Positions 27,453-35,869 of a stretch of 64,000 bases of DNA are shown in pieces. The notes beneath the pieces are model-generated. The model saw only the letters and a program-made list of their open reading frames with translations. It was not told the DNA's origin and made no database searches. Every line of letters starts with the position of its first letter. Position 1 is the first letter of the stretch. This DNA is from Streptomyces sp. SID12488 (GTDB lineage Bacteria > Actinomycetota > Actinomycetes > Streptomycetales > Streptomycetaceae). Location: positions 62,001 through 126,000 of the forward strand of contig NZ_JAAGLT010000018.1 of the NCBI RefSeq assembly GCF_010548275.1. Reading direction: 5' to 3'. Both the position numbers and the translations under genes were made by a program.

Positions 27453-28397
27453 GTGAGTACGATTCCCGAGATCCGCAACCTGCCCGTGCCGGACGGCCTG
27501 GAGGGTGAGCGTGTAGACGCCGCCATCTCCCGGATGTTCGGCTTCTCCCGTACGAAGGCCGCCGAGCTGGCCGCGGCGGGGAAGGTCATGGTCGACGGCT
27601 CGGTGGTCGGCAAGTCGGAGCGGGTGCACGGCGGGGCCTGGCTCGAGGTCGAGATGCCACAGGCGCCCGCCCCCGTGCAGGTGGTGGCTGAGCCGGTCGA
27701 GGGCATGGTGATCGTGCACGACGACGACGACATCGTCGTGATCGTCAAGCCCGTCGGCGTGGCCGCGCACCCGTCGCCCGGCTGGACGGGGACGACGGTC
27801 ATCGGCGGGCTCGCCGCCGCCGGATACCGCATCTCCACCTCCGGTGCCGCCGAGCGCCAGGGCATTGTGCACCGGCTCGACGTCGGCACGTCCGGCCTGA
27901 TGGCGGTCGCCAAGTCGGAGCGCGCGTACACGTCGCTCAAGCGCCAGTTCAAGGAGCGCACGGTCGACAAGCGCTACCACGCGCTGGTCCAGGGCCACCC
28001 CGACCCGATGAGCGGCACGATCGACGCGCCCATCGGCCGGCACCCCACCCACGACTACAAGTGGGCGGTCACGGCCGAGGGGAAGGCGTCCGTCACGCAC
28101 TACGACCTCATCGAGGCGTTTCGCTCGGCCTCCCTGCTCGACATCAAGCTGGAGACCGGCCGCACCCACCAGATCCGCGTCCACATGGCTGCCCACCGGC
28201 ATCCCTGCGTCGGCGACCTGACGTACGGGGCGGACCCGACGCTCTCCAAGCGGCTCGGCCTGACCCGCCAGTGGCTGCACGCCGTACGCCTCGGCTTCGA
28301 GCACCCCGGGGACGGGACGTGGGTCGAGTTCGAGAGCGACTATCCGGAGGACCTGGCAGGCGCCCTGGAGCGGGTGCGCGAGGAGACCTACGCATGA
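27453..28397 (+). CDS. RluD-type 23S rRNA pseudouridine synthase
   Basis: A 314-residue RluA/RluD-family pseudouridine synthase. An S4 RNA-binding domain lies at about residues 15-80, and the catalytic aspartate is Asp143 in GIVHRLDVGTSGL. It isomerises uridines in rRNA (helix 69 if a true RluD). The GTG at 27453 was chosen over an upstream TTG because CATACT lies 6 bases before it, as in leaderless genes here. The gene follows lspA, the common lspA-rluD order, and overlaps the GNAT gene by four bases. Confidence 0.93.
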   Translation: MSTIPEIRNLPVPDGLEGERVDAAISRMFGFSRTKAAELAAAGKVMVDGSVVGKSERVHGGAWLEVEMPQAPAPVQVVAEPVEGMVIVHDDDDIVVIVKPVGVAAHPSPGWTGTTVIGGLAAAGYRISTSGAAERQGIVHRLDVGTSGLMAVAKSERAYTSLKRQFKERTVDKRYHALVQGHPDPMSGTIDAPIGRHPTHDYKWAVTAEGKASVTHYDLIEAFRSASLLDIKLETGRTHQIRVHMAAHRHPCVGDLTYGADPTLSKRLGLTRQWLHAVRLGFEHPGDGTWVEFESDYPEDLAGALERVREETYA

Positions 28398-28864
28398 CCC
28401 GGCCGTCGTACGCGGTGCGCGTCGCCGAGGATCCCGCCGACCGCGAGGCCTGTTTCGCGGTGCGCAAGGAGGTCTTCGTCGCCGAGCAGCGGGTGCCGGA
28501 GGACCTGGAGTACGACGAGTTCGACGCGGGCGCGCTGCATGTGGTGGCCGTCCGGGAGGACGGGGTCGCGCTCGGCACGGGGCGGTTGCTGCACGGGGAG
28601 GCCGCGGCAGGCCGGACCGGGGGCGATCTGTCCGTGGGGTCGCTCGGGCGGCTCGCGGTGCGGAAGGAAGCGCGGGGGCTGGGGGTCGGGGTCGCGCTCG
28701 TGCGGGGTATCGAGGCGGCGGCCCGGGGGCTGGGGCTTGTCGCCGTGGATCTGCATGCGCAGACGGCCGCAGCGGGGTTCTACGAGCGGCTCGGGTACGC
28801 GGGGTACGGGGACGAGTTCTACGAGGCTGGTATCGCGCATCTTGCGATGCGGCGCTCTCTTTAG
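28394..28864 (+). CDS. GNAT-family N-acetyltransferase
   Basis: A 156-residue GNAT protein resembling the ElaA/YjcF type. The acetyl-CoA loop is seen as RLAVRKEARGLGVGVALVRG, and AAGFYERLGYAGYGDEF is the usual C-terminal motif. The substrate is unknown. Its ATG overlaps the rluD stop (ATGA), so it is co-translated with rluD. Confidence 0.9.
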   Translation: MTRPSYAVRVAEDPADREACFAVRKEVFVAEQRVPEDLEYDEFDAGALHVVAVREDGVALGTGRLLHGEAAAGRTGGDLSVGSLGRLAVRKEARGLGVGVALVRGIEAAARGLGLVAVDLHAQTAAAGFYERLGYAGYGDEFYEAGIAHLAMRRSL

Positions 28865-28886
28865 TTTTTTCTCCCACCCGCGCACC

Positions 28887-28915
28887 GCCCGCTTCGAGCC
28901 CTTTGCGAAGTGGGC
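28887..28915. terminator. Hairpin between the convergent GNAT and mscS genes
   Basis: GCCCGCTTCG (28887-28896) and CGAAGTGGGC (28906-28915) form a 10-bp stem with one G-T pair and a 9-base loop. A T6 run lies just upstream, at the GNAT stop, so termination could work mainly for the minus strand. Confidence 0.45.
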
Positions 28916-28965
28916 CTCTCCTGTGGGGGTGCTCTTCGGTGGCGGCTTTCCGTCCCAGGGCGGTG

Positions 28966-30069
28966 TCAGCCCCGGGCGGCCACCCGTGGGGTCTCGTGTG
29001 CCCTTCGGGCCTGGCGGGTCGCCGTCTCACTGCCCGGGGGCAGGGACGCGTCAGCCGTGTTGACCCGAGGGAGGGCGTACGGGTGTTGCTCGGCCAGCCA
29101 GCGGATCATGCCCTCGCGGACGTACACCCGGACCTTCCAGACATCGTCCGCGTCCTTCGCCGTCACCAGGGCGCGTACCTCCATGGTGCTCGGTGTGGCG
29201 TCCGTGACGGACAGGTCGCAGGCGCGGCCGTCCCAGGCCGGGCACTCGCGCAGGAGGTCGCGGAGCTGCTCCCGCATCGCCTCCATGGGTGCGCTGTGGT
29301 CGAGGTGCCAGAAGACGATGCCGGTCATCTGGGCCCCGCCACGCGACCAGTTCTCGAAGGGCTTCGAGGTGAAGTAGGACACCGGCATCGTGATACGGCG
29401 CTCGTCCCAGGTGCGCACGCTCAGGAACGTCAGCGTGATCTCGTCGACCGTGCCCCACTCGCCGTCCACCACGACCGTGTCGCCCAGACGCACCATGTCG
29501 CCGAAGGCGATCTGGAACCCCGCGAACATGTTGCTCAGCGTCGACTGGGCCGCCACACCCGCGACGATGCCCAGAATTCCGGCCGACGCCAGCAGCGAGG
29601 CGCCGGCCGCCCGCATCGCCGGGAACGTCAGCAGCATCGCCGCCACCGCCACGACGGCCACGATCGCCGCGACCACCCGTGTGATCAACGACACCTGGGT
29701 GCGGACCCGACGGACCCGGGCCGGGTCGGGGTGGACGCGGGCGTAACGGGTGTACGAGGTGTCCACGACCGCCGCCGCGATGCGGACGACCAGCCAGGCC
29801 GTCGAGCCGATCAGCACCAGCGTCAGGGCCCGGCCGACGGCGACCTGGTGCTCCTTGAGCAGGTCGGCCTCGTGGTAGGACCCTCTGAGCAGCGCCGCGC
29901 ACAGGACGAGGTGGTAGGGCACACGGCCCCGGCGCAGCAGTCCCCACAGCGGAGTCTCGGTCTGCCGTTCGTCCGCCTTGCGCAGCAACCGGTCCGTGGC
30001 CCAGCCGATGAGCAGCGTGAGCACGACCGAGCCACCGAGGACGATCAGCGGGCGCAGTACGTTCTCCAT
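28966..30069 (-). CDS. MscS-family mechanosensitive channel
   Basis: A 367-residue membrane protein. Hydrophobic segments lie near residues 5-25, 78-100 and 128-150, followed by the pore helix and MscS core (ASAGILGIVAGVAAQSTLSNM, then FQIAFGDMVRLGD and the beta domain). The C-terminal 35 residues are low-complexity and basic. It should act as a small-conductance channel opened by membrane tension in osmotic downshock. The ATG at 30069 gives the family-length protein. Confidence 0.9.
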   Translation of the reverse strand: MENVLRPLIVLGGSVVLTLLIGWATDRLLRKADERQTETPLWGLLRRGRVPYHLVLCAALLRGSYHEADLLKEHQVAVGRALTLVLIGSTAWLVVRIAAAVVDTSYTRYARVHPDPARVRRVRTQVSLITRVVAAIVAVVAVAAMLLTFPAMRAAGASLLASAGILGIVAGVAAQSTLSNMFAGFQIAFGDMVRLGDTVVVDGEWGTVDEITLTFLSVRTWDERRITMPVSYFTSKPFENWSRGGAQMTGIVFWHLDHSAPMEAMREQLRDLLRECPAWDGRACDLSVTDATPSTMEVRALVTAKDADDVWKVRVYVREGMIRWLAEQHPYALPRVNTADASLPPGSETATRQARRAHETPRVAARG

Positions 30070-30145
30070 GCCGGAGAACGTAACCGCTGAGGGGCGGCCT
30101 TGAACATGTGACCTTGGTGTCAGTGGTCACTGGCACGATGTCCAC

Positions 30146-30715
30146 ATGAACGTCATGCTCTTTCACTCGACCTATGGGCTTCGCCCCGCCGTACGTGCCG
30201 CGGCGGACCGGCTGCGGGCGGCCGGACACGAGGTGTGGACCCCCGACCTCTTCGACGGGCACACCTTCGAGACCGTCGAGGAGGGCATGGCCTTCAAGGA
30301 CGCCATAGGCAAGGACGAGCTGCTCAGACGGGCGATCCTGGCCGCCGCGCCCTACTCCGGGCGGGGTCTGGTGTACGCGGGGTTCTCGTTCGGTGCCGCG
30401 ACCGCGCAGACGCTCGCGCTCGGCGACGCCAAGGCACGCGGGCTGTTGCTGCTGCACGGCACGTCGGACATCGCCGAGACCGCGTCGGTGGATGAGCTGC
30501 CGGTCCAGCTGCACGTGGCCGAGCCGGACGCGTTCGAGACCGACGACTGGCTGGGCTCCTGGTATCTCCAGATGGGCAAGGTGGGCGCCGACGTGGAGAT
30601 CTACCGGTACGCCGGGGCCGGTCACCTCTACACCGACCCCGATCTGCCGGACTACGACGAGGAGGCGGCCGAGGCCACCTGGCGGGTGGCGCTCGGCTTC
30701 CTCGACAGTCTGTAG
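30146..30715 (+). CDS. Dienelactone hydrolase-like alpha/beta hydrolase
   Basis: A 189-residue alpha/beta hydrolase of the dienelactone hydrolase group. The nucleophile elbow is GFSFGA with Ser81 (Ser, where classical enzymes have Cys), and a candidate catalytic His is His160 in AGAGHLYTD. HSTYGLRP and TPDLFDG are typical N-terminal motifs. The substrate is unknown. CACGAT lies 6 bases before the ATG and there is no Shine-Dalgarno, suggesting a leaderless message. Confidence 0.85.
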   Translation: MNVMLFHSTYGLRPAVRAAADRLRAAGHEVWTPDLFDGHTFETVEEGMAFKDAIGKDELLRRAILAAAPYSGRGLVYAGFSFGAATAQTLALGDAKARGLLLLHGTSDIAETASVDELPVQLHVAEPDAFETDDWLGSWYLQMGKVGADVEIYRYAGAGHLYTDPDLPDYDEEAAEATWRVALGFLDSL

Positions 30716-30729
30716 GGCCGACTCTTCGG

Positions 30730-30748
30730 GACCGGCAGCTGACCGGTC
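30730..30748. terminator. Small hairpin between convergent genes
   Basis: GACCGG and CCGGTC form a 6-bp stem with a 7-base loop, followed by TT, in the 42-base gap between the dienelactone hydrolase-like gene and phoD, which converge. It is weak on its own. Confidence 0.35.
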
Positions 30749-30757
30749 TTCCGCGGG

Positions 30758-32431
30758 CTACACCGGGCGGTACGTCCGTTCCATCTTCTGCGTGCCGGTG
30801 AGCGTGCGGTACGAGCGCCACCAGGTCGAGGTCGCGTTCGCCTTCGTGCGGTCGGACAGCACGTAGTAGTCCATCTGCGCGCGGTCCGCGGTGATGTCCA
30901 GGACGCCGTAGCCGTGGCGGTCGGTGTCGACCCAGTGGACGTGCCTGTTGGCCACCTGGATGATCGGCGCGGCGAGTGCGGTGACGGTGCCCTCGGGGAC
31001 CTTGAGGATGTCGTCGAGGTTGTCGGAGGTGACCGACGTGACGACGAACTCCGTGGCGGCCGAGGGCGACAGCGGGTAGGTGCCGGCGTCCACGGGCACG
31101 TCGTTGGCCCACGCCATGTGGATGTCGCCGGTCAGGAAGACCGTGTTGCGGATCGCGTTGGAGCGGAGGTGGGCGAGGAGTTCACGCCGGTCGTCCGTGT
31201 AGCCGTCCCACTGGTCGGTGTTGAGGGCGAGGCCCTCCTTGGGCAGGCCGAGCAGTTCGGCGAGCGGCTTCAGGAGGTCGGCGCTGAGGGAGCCGATGAC
31301 GAACGGCGAGATCATCACCGAGTTGCCGACCAGCCGCCAGGTGGTGTCGGAGGCCTTCAACCCCGCCTTCAGCCAGTCCAGTTGGGCCCGGCCGGTGATC
31401 GTACGAGCGGGGTCGTCGACCGTACCGTTGCCCGTGGACACCTGCTGGGAGCGGAAGGAGCGCAGATCGAGGAGCGAGAGGTCGGCGAGCTTGCCGAAGC
31501 GAAGGCGCCGGTAGGTGGTGCCCGCGATCGCCGTGCGGACCGGCATCCACTCGAAGTAGGCCTGCTTCGCGGCGGACTGCCGGCTCGACCAGGTGCCCTC
31601 CGTGCCCTCGGTGTGGTTCTCGGCGCCGCCCGACCAGGCGTCGTTGGCGAACTCGTGGTCGTCCCAGATCGCGATGACGGGGGCTGCCGCGTGGAGGGCC
31701 TGGAGGTCGGAGTCGGTCTTGTAACGCCCGTGCCGTACGCGGTAGTCGGCGAGCGTGAGGATCTCGTGCGCGGGGGAGTGCGGGCGTACGACGGTGCCGC
31801 GGGTGCCGTACGCGCCGGTGCCGTACTCGTAGATGTAGTCGCCGAGGTGCAGCCAGGCGTCCAGGTCGCCGCGTGCCGCGAGGTGGCGGTACGAGGAGAA
31901 GTAGCCGGCCTCCCAGTTGGCGCAGGAGACCACGCCGAAGCGCAGGCCGGTCACCGCGGCGTCCGCGGCGGGCGCGGTGCGCGTGCGGGCGGCGGGGGAG
32001 TCCGTGCCGCCGGCCGAGAATCGGAACCAGTAGTCAGTGGCGGGCGAGAGGCCTCGGATGTCCGCCTTGACCGTGTGGTCGGCGGCGGCCGTCGCGGTGG
32101 TCGAGCCCTTGGAGACGATGTTCGTGAACGCCTTGTCGAGGGCGACGGTCCAGCTCACCTCGGTGTCCGGGCCGAGCCCGGAGCCGGGTATCGCCTCGGC
32201 GGTGGGCGTCACGCGCGTCCACAGCAGGACGCCGTCCGGCAGCGGATCGCCGGAGGCGACCCCGTGCAGGAAGGCGGGCACCTCGGCAGCGGCACGGGCG
32301 GGCAGCGCGGCGGCCAGCGGACCGGCCAGTACGGCGGTGGCCGCGGCGGCCTTGACGACCGTACGGCGGCGTGGGGCGAGGGAGTTGACCCGGGCGCCCG
32401 TGGACTCGGAGGAAGAGCTTCGACTCGTCAC
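30758..32431 (-). CDS. phoD: Secreted PhoD-like alkaline phosphatase
   Basis: A 557-residue PhoD-family metallophosphatase/phosphodiesterase. A twin-arginine signal peptide is clear: RRRTVVK at residues 21-27, a hydrophobic core, and an Ala-rich cleavage region near residue 49. After the N-terminal PhoD domain (HGVASGDPL), the metal-binding motifs GDYIYEYG, WDDHEFANDAW and TGDIHMAW are intact. It releases phosphate outside the cell and is likely phosphate-regulated, though I see no clear PHO-box array. The GTG start lies 8 bases after a TAATCT -10, suggesting a leaderless message. Confidence 0.93.
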   Translation of the reverse strand: MTSRSSSSESTGARVNSLAPRRRTVVKAAAATAVLAGPLAAALPARAAAEVPAFLHGVASGDPLPDGVLLWTRVTPTAEAIPGSGLGPDTEVSWTVALDKAFTNIVSKGSTTATAAADHTVKADIRGLSPATDYWFRFSAGGTDSPAARTRTAPAADAAVTGLRFGVVSCANWEAGYFSSYRHLAARGDLDAWLHLGDYIYEYGTGAYGTRGTVVRPHSPAHEILTLADYRVRHGRYKTDSDLQALHAAAPVIAIWDDHEFANDAWSGGAENHTEGTEGTWSSRQSAAKQAYFEWMPVRTAIAGTTYRRLRFGKLADLSLLDLRSFRSQQVSTGNGTVDDPARTITGRAQLDWLKAGLKASDTTWRLVGNSVMISPFVIGSLSADLLKPLAELLGLPKEGLALNTDQWDGYTDDRRELLAHLRSNAIRNTVFLTGDIHMAWANDVPVDAGTYPLSPSAATEFVVTSVTSDNLDDILKVPEGTVTALAAPIIQVANRHVHWVDTDRHGYGVLDITADRAQMDYYVLSDRTKANATSTWWRSYRTLTGTQKMERTYRPV

Positions 32432-32439
32432 GGGCGCTG

Positions 32440-32445
32440 AGATTA
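32440..32445 (-). promoter_or_regulatory. Putative -10 of the phoD promoter
   Basis: TAATCT on the minus strand, 8 bases before the phoD GTG start. The nearby ACTGATCAGT (32445-32454) is a 10-base palindrome that overlaps its upstream edge and could be an operator. Confidence 0.4.
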
Positions 32446-32462
32446 CTGATCAGTAGGCCGGT

Positions 32463-32495
32463 AGAGCGGGCGAACGACAAAAGTTCGCCCGCTCT
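32463..32495 (-). terminator. Terminator after the dsbA-like gene
   Basis: A perfect 13-bp stem (AGAGCGGGCGAAC / GTTCGCCCGCTCT) with a 7-base loop, between the dsbA-like gene and phoD. It separates the two minus-strand genes and supports phoD having its own promoter. Confidence 0.8.
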
Positions 32496-32567
32496 TCGGC
32501 TGATCGTCCACCGGGACCGAGCGGCGGACCGTACAGCAGGCGCTCCGAACGCCCCGGAACCCGCTGC

Positions 32568-33416
32568 TCAGGCCTTCAGCGCCGCCGTGATCGCCGTGGT
32601 GAAGTCGGCTACCGTCATGGGCGCGTTCTCGCTGTTCGGGGCCGTGAGCTTCTTGCCGTCCATCACCAGGCTCGGGGTGCCGTTGACGCCGTCCTTGTTG
32701 GTGTTGAACGTCTGGGACATCGCCAGTGCCCAGGCGTCGTACGTGCCGTTCTTGACGGCGGTCTGGAACTTCGTGTTGTTCTTGAGCGCGCCGACCGTGT
32801 TCGCCACCTTGATCAGGTAGTCGTCGCTCTTGAACTTGTCGTCCGTCTCCTCGGGGTGGTACTTGGTCGAGTAGAGCGCGGTCTTGTACTCCAGGAACGC
32901 CTCCGGGCTCACGTTCAGCGCGGCGCCCATGGCGCTCATCGCGTTCTTGGAGCCCTCGCCGCGGGAGCCGATCTGGATCTTCCCGTTGTCGTCGGTGTCT
33001 CCGTCGAGGAACGTGCCGCCGATGTACTGGATCTTGAACTTGCCCGCGTCGAAGTCCTGCTTGAGGGTCGGGCCGACCGTCTCCTCGAACTGGGCGCAGA
33101 TCGGGCAGCGCGGGTCCTCGTAGAGCTTGAGGGTCTTCTTGGCGGTGCTCTTGCCGAGAACCACCGTCGTGCCGTTGGTGCCCGTCGTGTTGGCCGGCGC
33201 GACGATCTTCGCGTCCTTCGCCGTGTCCCAGTAGCCCGGCTTGTTGTTCTGCACGACCGCGTAGCCGATACCGCCGGCTATCGCGAGGACGGCGACGACG
33301 GCACCGGCCACGATGACCTGCCGCTTGACCTTGGCGCGCTTGGCCTGGCGCGCGCGCTCCTCGCGCAGACGTTCACGGGCCGCGTTCTTGGACGCCTGGC
33401 TGTTCCGCTTGCTCAT
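32568..33416 (-). CDS. Membrane-anchored DsbA-like thiol oxidoreductase
   Basis: A 282-residue protein with a basic cytoplasmic N-terminus (Lys/Arg-rich, residues 1-32), one membrane anchor (about 33-55) and an extracellular thioredoxin-fold domain. The active site is CPIC (Cys104 and Cys107 in DPRCPICAQFEE), and the cis-proline loop is GVNGTPSLV. It likely forms or exchanges disulfides in exported proteins. A membrane protein gene lies upstream on the same strand, but it lacks clear VKOR cysteine motifs, so an oxidant partner is not obvious. A paralogue with CPAC is encoded at 62143. Confidence 0.9.
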   Translation of the reverse strand: MSKRNSQASKNAARERLREERARQAKRAKVKRQVIVAGAVVAVLAIAGGIGYAVVQNNKPGYWDTAKDAKIVAPANTTGTNGTTVVLGKSTAKKTLKLYEDPRCPICAQFEETVGPTLKQDFDAGKFKIQYIGGTFLDGDTDDNGKIQIGSRGEGSKNAMSAMGAALNVSPEAFLEYKTALYSTKYHPEETDDKFKSDDYLIKVANTVGALKNNTKFQTAVKNGTYDAWALAMSQTFNTNKDGVNGTPSLVMDGKKLTAPNSENAPMTVADFTTAITAALKA

Positions 33417-33527
33417 GCTGGTGATCTCCCTGGGGAACGCGTACGCGGCACGGGCGGCGTACGCGGAAGTGAACGGGGGGCTTGCCGGTGCTCGTCGCTC
33501 GCGGCTGTCGCCCGGGCGGATTGTCGC

Positions 33528-34226
33528 TCAGGCGAAGGCGAGCAGGCTCGGGCGCGGCGGTCCGCGTCGTCCCAGGGAGTGCACGAGCAGGCGCGCGCGG
33601 AGGGCGGCGACGCGCTGGGCCGGTCGCGGCAGACGGCGTACCGCCGGGGCGGACCGGACCGTCACCGCGGTGGCGGAGGCCAGCAGCAGCGGGCGGAAGG
33701 TGGAGGTGGTGAGCGCGTCCAGCAACTGGGCCAGGGCCCGCTCGCCCCGGCGCAGCCAGGCGGCGGCCAGCAGCCCCACGCCGACGTGTGCGGCCAGCAG
33801 CAGCCAGGCGGTCGACGGGCCCGAGTGGGCGAGCAGGGCTGCCACCCGGTCGGTGTCGGTGCCCGCCACCCGGGCCAGCGGGGTGCCCACGCCGTCACCG
33901 GCGCACAGCACGTCGAAGCCGACCGAACGCAGCGGGCCGGCGACCGGGCCGCCGGCCCGGCCGTAACAGACCGTCTGACCGGTGGTGAAGACCGTGTCGG
34001 CGGCCAGCTCCAGCGGGATCAGCAGGGCCGCGATCCGGGCGAAGCCGCGCTCACGGCCGGCCAGGGCGTACGCGACGACGAAGACGGCGGCGGCGATCAC
34101 GGCCACCGTCCCCATCGGCAGGGGGACCCGGGACAGCAGCACGTGCGACGCGCTGCTGAGCGTCACGACGAGTGCCGTGAACAGTGCCGCGCGTACGGCT
34201 CTGAGGTGGGTCCCGGATATGTCCAT
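33528..34226 (-). CDS. Unknown integral membrane protein
   Basis: A 232-residue protein I do not recognise. Hydrophobic segments lie near residues 12-30, 38-56, 64-82 and 138-158. Two cysteines sit in an exported-looking loop (QTVCYGRAGG and DVLCAGDG, about 20 residues apart). The C-terminal third is basic and not membrane-spanning. It lies 111 bases upstream of the dsbA-like gene on the same strand, so the two cysteines may be relevant to that neighbour. There is no clear Shine-Dalgarno before the ATG, so the start is uncertain. Confidence 0.75.
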   Translation of the reverse strand: MDISGTHLRAVRAALFTALVVTLSSASHVLLSRVPLPMGTVAVIAAAVFVVAYALAGRERGFARIAALLIPLELAADTVFTTGQTVCYGRAGGPVAGPLRSVGFDVLCAGDGVGTPLARVAGTDTDRVAALLAHSGPSTAWLLLAAHVGVGLLAAAWLRRGERALAQLLDALTTSTFRPLLLASATAVTVRSAPAVRRLPRPAQRVAALRARLLVHSLGRRGPPRPSLLAFA

Positions 34227-34307
34227 AGCGGAGGTGAGTGTGTCACGGACTCCTGTAGGAGGCCCCTAAAAGCTCCCTGTGAGCCTGTGCACTGTCGGAG
34301 GAGGTGT

Positions 34308-35633
34308 CTAGAGGCCCGGGATCCGGCCGTTGCGGAACAGGTCCACGAAGGTCTGGTGGTCGGCACGTGCGCGTGCGCCGTACTCGTGGGCGAAGTCCAC
34401 CAGGACGTCCGCGAAGCCCGCCTCGTCGGCCGCGATGACCGCGTCGATGGCCCGCTCCGTGGAGAAGGGCACCAGGGACTCGCCGGACTGGTCGTCCGCC
34501 GCCGCGTGCATCGTGGCTGTCGCCCGGCCCAGGTCGGCGACGACGGCCGCGATCTCCTCCGGGTCGTCGATGTCACCCCAGTTCAGGTCCACGGCGTACG
34601 GCGACACCTCGGCGACCAGCTGACCGCGGCCGTCCAGCTCGGTCCAGCCCAGCCACGGGTCGGCGTGGTCCTGGAGGGCGCGCTGCGAGATCACCGTGCG
34701 GTGGCCCTCGTGCTGGAAGTAGCCGCGGATCGCCGGGTCGGTGATGTGCCGGGAGACGGCCGGGGTCTGGGCCTGCTTGATGTAGATCACCACATCGTTC
34801 TCCAGGGCGTCCGTGGCGCCCTCCAGAAGGATGTTGTACGAGGGCAGCCCGGCCGAGCCGATGCCGATGCCGCGACGGCCGACGACGTCCTTCACCCGGT
34901 ACGAGTCCGGGCGGGTCAGGGACGACTCCGGCAGCGTCTCCAGATAGCCGTCGAAGGCGGCGAGCACCTTGTAACGCGTGGCCGCGTCAAGCTCGATGGA
35001 GCCGCCGCCCGGCGCGAAGCGGCGCTCGAAGTCGCGGATCTCGGTCATCGAGTCGAGCAGCCCGAACCGCGTCAGCGAACGCGCGTCGCGCAGCGCGTCC
35101 AGCAGCGGACCCTCGGCGGTGTCCAGGGTGAAGGGTGGCACCTCGTCGCTCTTCGCGCCGGTCGCGAGGGCGCGGATGCGCTCGCGGTACGCGCCCGCGT
35201 ACGTCCGCACGAGGTCGGTGATCTGGTCGTCGGCGAGCGCCTTCGCGTACCCGATGAGGGCCAGGGAGGCGGCGAGGCGCTTGAGGTCCCAGGTGAAGGG
35301 CCCGACGTACGCCTCGTCGAAGTCGTTGACGTTGAAGATCAGCCGGCCCTCGGCGTCCATGTACGTGCCGAAGTTCTCCGCGTGCAGGTCGCCGTGGATC
35401 CACACGCGCGCGGTGCGGTCGTCCAGGTACGGTCCGCCCCGCCTCTCGGCCTCCAGATCGTGGTAGAAGAGGCACGCCGTACCCCGGTAGAACGCGAACG
35501 CGGAAGCCGCCATCTTGCGGAACTTCACGCGGAACGCGGCTGGATCGGCGGCCAGGAGCTCGCCGAACGCGGTGTCGAAGACGGTGAGGATCTCCTCGCC
35601 GCGGTGCTCGGCGCTGAGCTGCGGAACCGACAT
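34308..35633 (-). CDS. DUF2252 family protein (kinase-like fold)
   Basis: A 441-residue DUF2252 protein. The motif IHGDLHAENFG (residues 79-89) and the later NVNDFDEAY (101-109) look like the catalytic and metal loops of aminoglycoside-phosphotransferase-like kinases. GIGSAGLPSYNILLEG is another family motif. The substrate and function are unknown. I chose the ATG at 35633, with AGGAGG 9 bases upstream, over a longer frame that lacks a ribosome-binding site. The gene diverges from dnaE. Confidence 0.87.
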   Translation of the reverse strand: MSVPQLSAEHRGEEILTVFDTAFGELLAADPAAFRVKFRKMAASAFAFYRGTACLFYHDLEAERRGGPYLDDRTARVWIHGDLHAENFGTYMDAEGRLIFNVNDFDEAYVGPFTWDLKRLAASLALIGYAKALADDQITDLVRTYAGAYRERIRALATGAKSDEVPPFTLDTAEGPLLDALRDARSLTRFGLLDSMTEIRDFERRFAPGGGSIELDAATRYKVLAAFDGYLETLPESSLTRPDSYRVKDVVGRRGIGIGSAGLPSYNILLEGATDALENDVVIYIKQAQTPAVSRHITDPAIRGYFQHEGHRTVISQRALQDHADPWLGWTELDGRGQLVAEVSPYAVDLNWGDIDDPEEIAAVVADLGRATATMHAAADDQSGESLVPFSTERAIDAVIAADEAGFADVLVDFAHEYGARARADHQTFVDLFRNGRIPGL

Positions 35634-35800
35634 CGCTTGGTGCCTCCTGGTGCAGGTGATGCAAGACGAATGGGGCCGGACAGGCCGACCGGGGAGACGA
35701 ATGACTCCGTCGTCCCTCCAACGTCCGAGGGTATGCCGGAGTGCCCACGACCCGCCCACGAACGTAGGGGGAGACGCCTCCCGCTGTCAGTGCCGAGGCT

Positions 35801-35806
35801 TAGACT
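35801..35806 (+). promoter_or_regulatory. Possible -10 of the dnaE promoter
   Basis: TAGACT, 64 bases before the dnaE start. No convincing -35 precedes it, so this is tentative. Confidence 0.3.
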
Positions 35807-35869
35807 TCGTCGCTGTCCCCCCAGACTGCCCGCAGCCAGTCGCCGAGTGTTTTCCATGGAGGCCACGCC

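Noticed and set aside
32440..32500. A PHO box array controlling phoD
   Set aside because: Only one GTTCGCC-like unit is seen, inside the dsbA terminator hairpin; the required direct repeats are missing.
34309..34326. TCTAGA, CCCGGG and GGATCC sites close together, like a cloning polylinker
   Set aside because: The bases encode the conserved C-terminal RIPGL of the DUF2252 protein; the site order and spacing do not match a common vector linker.
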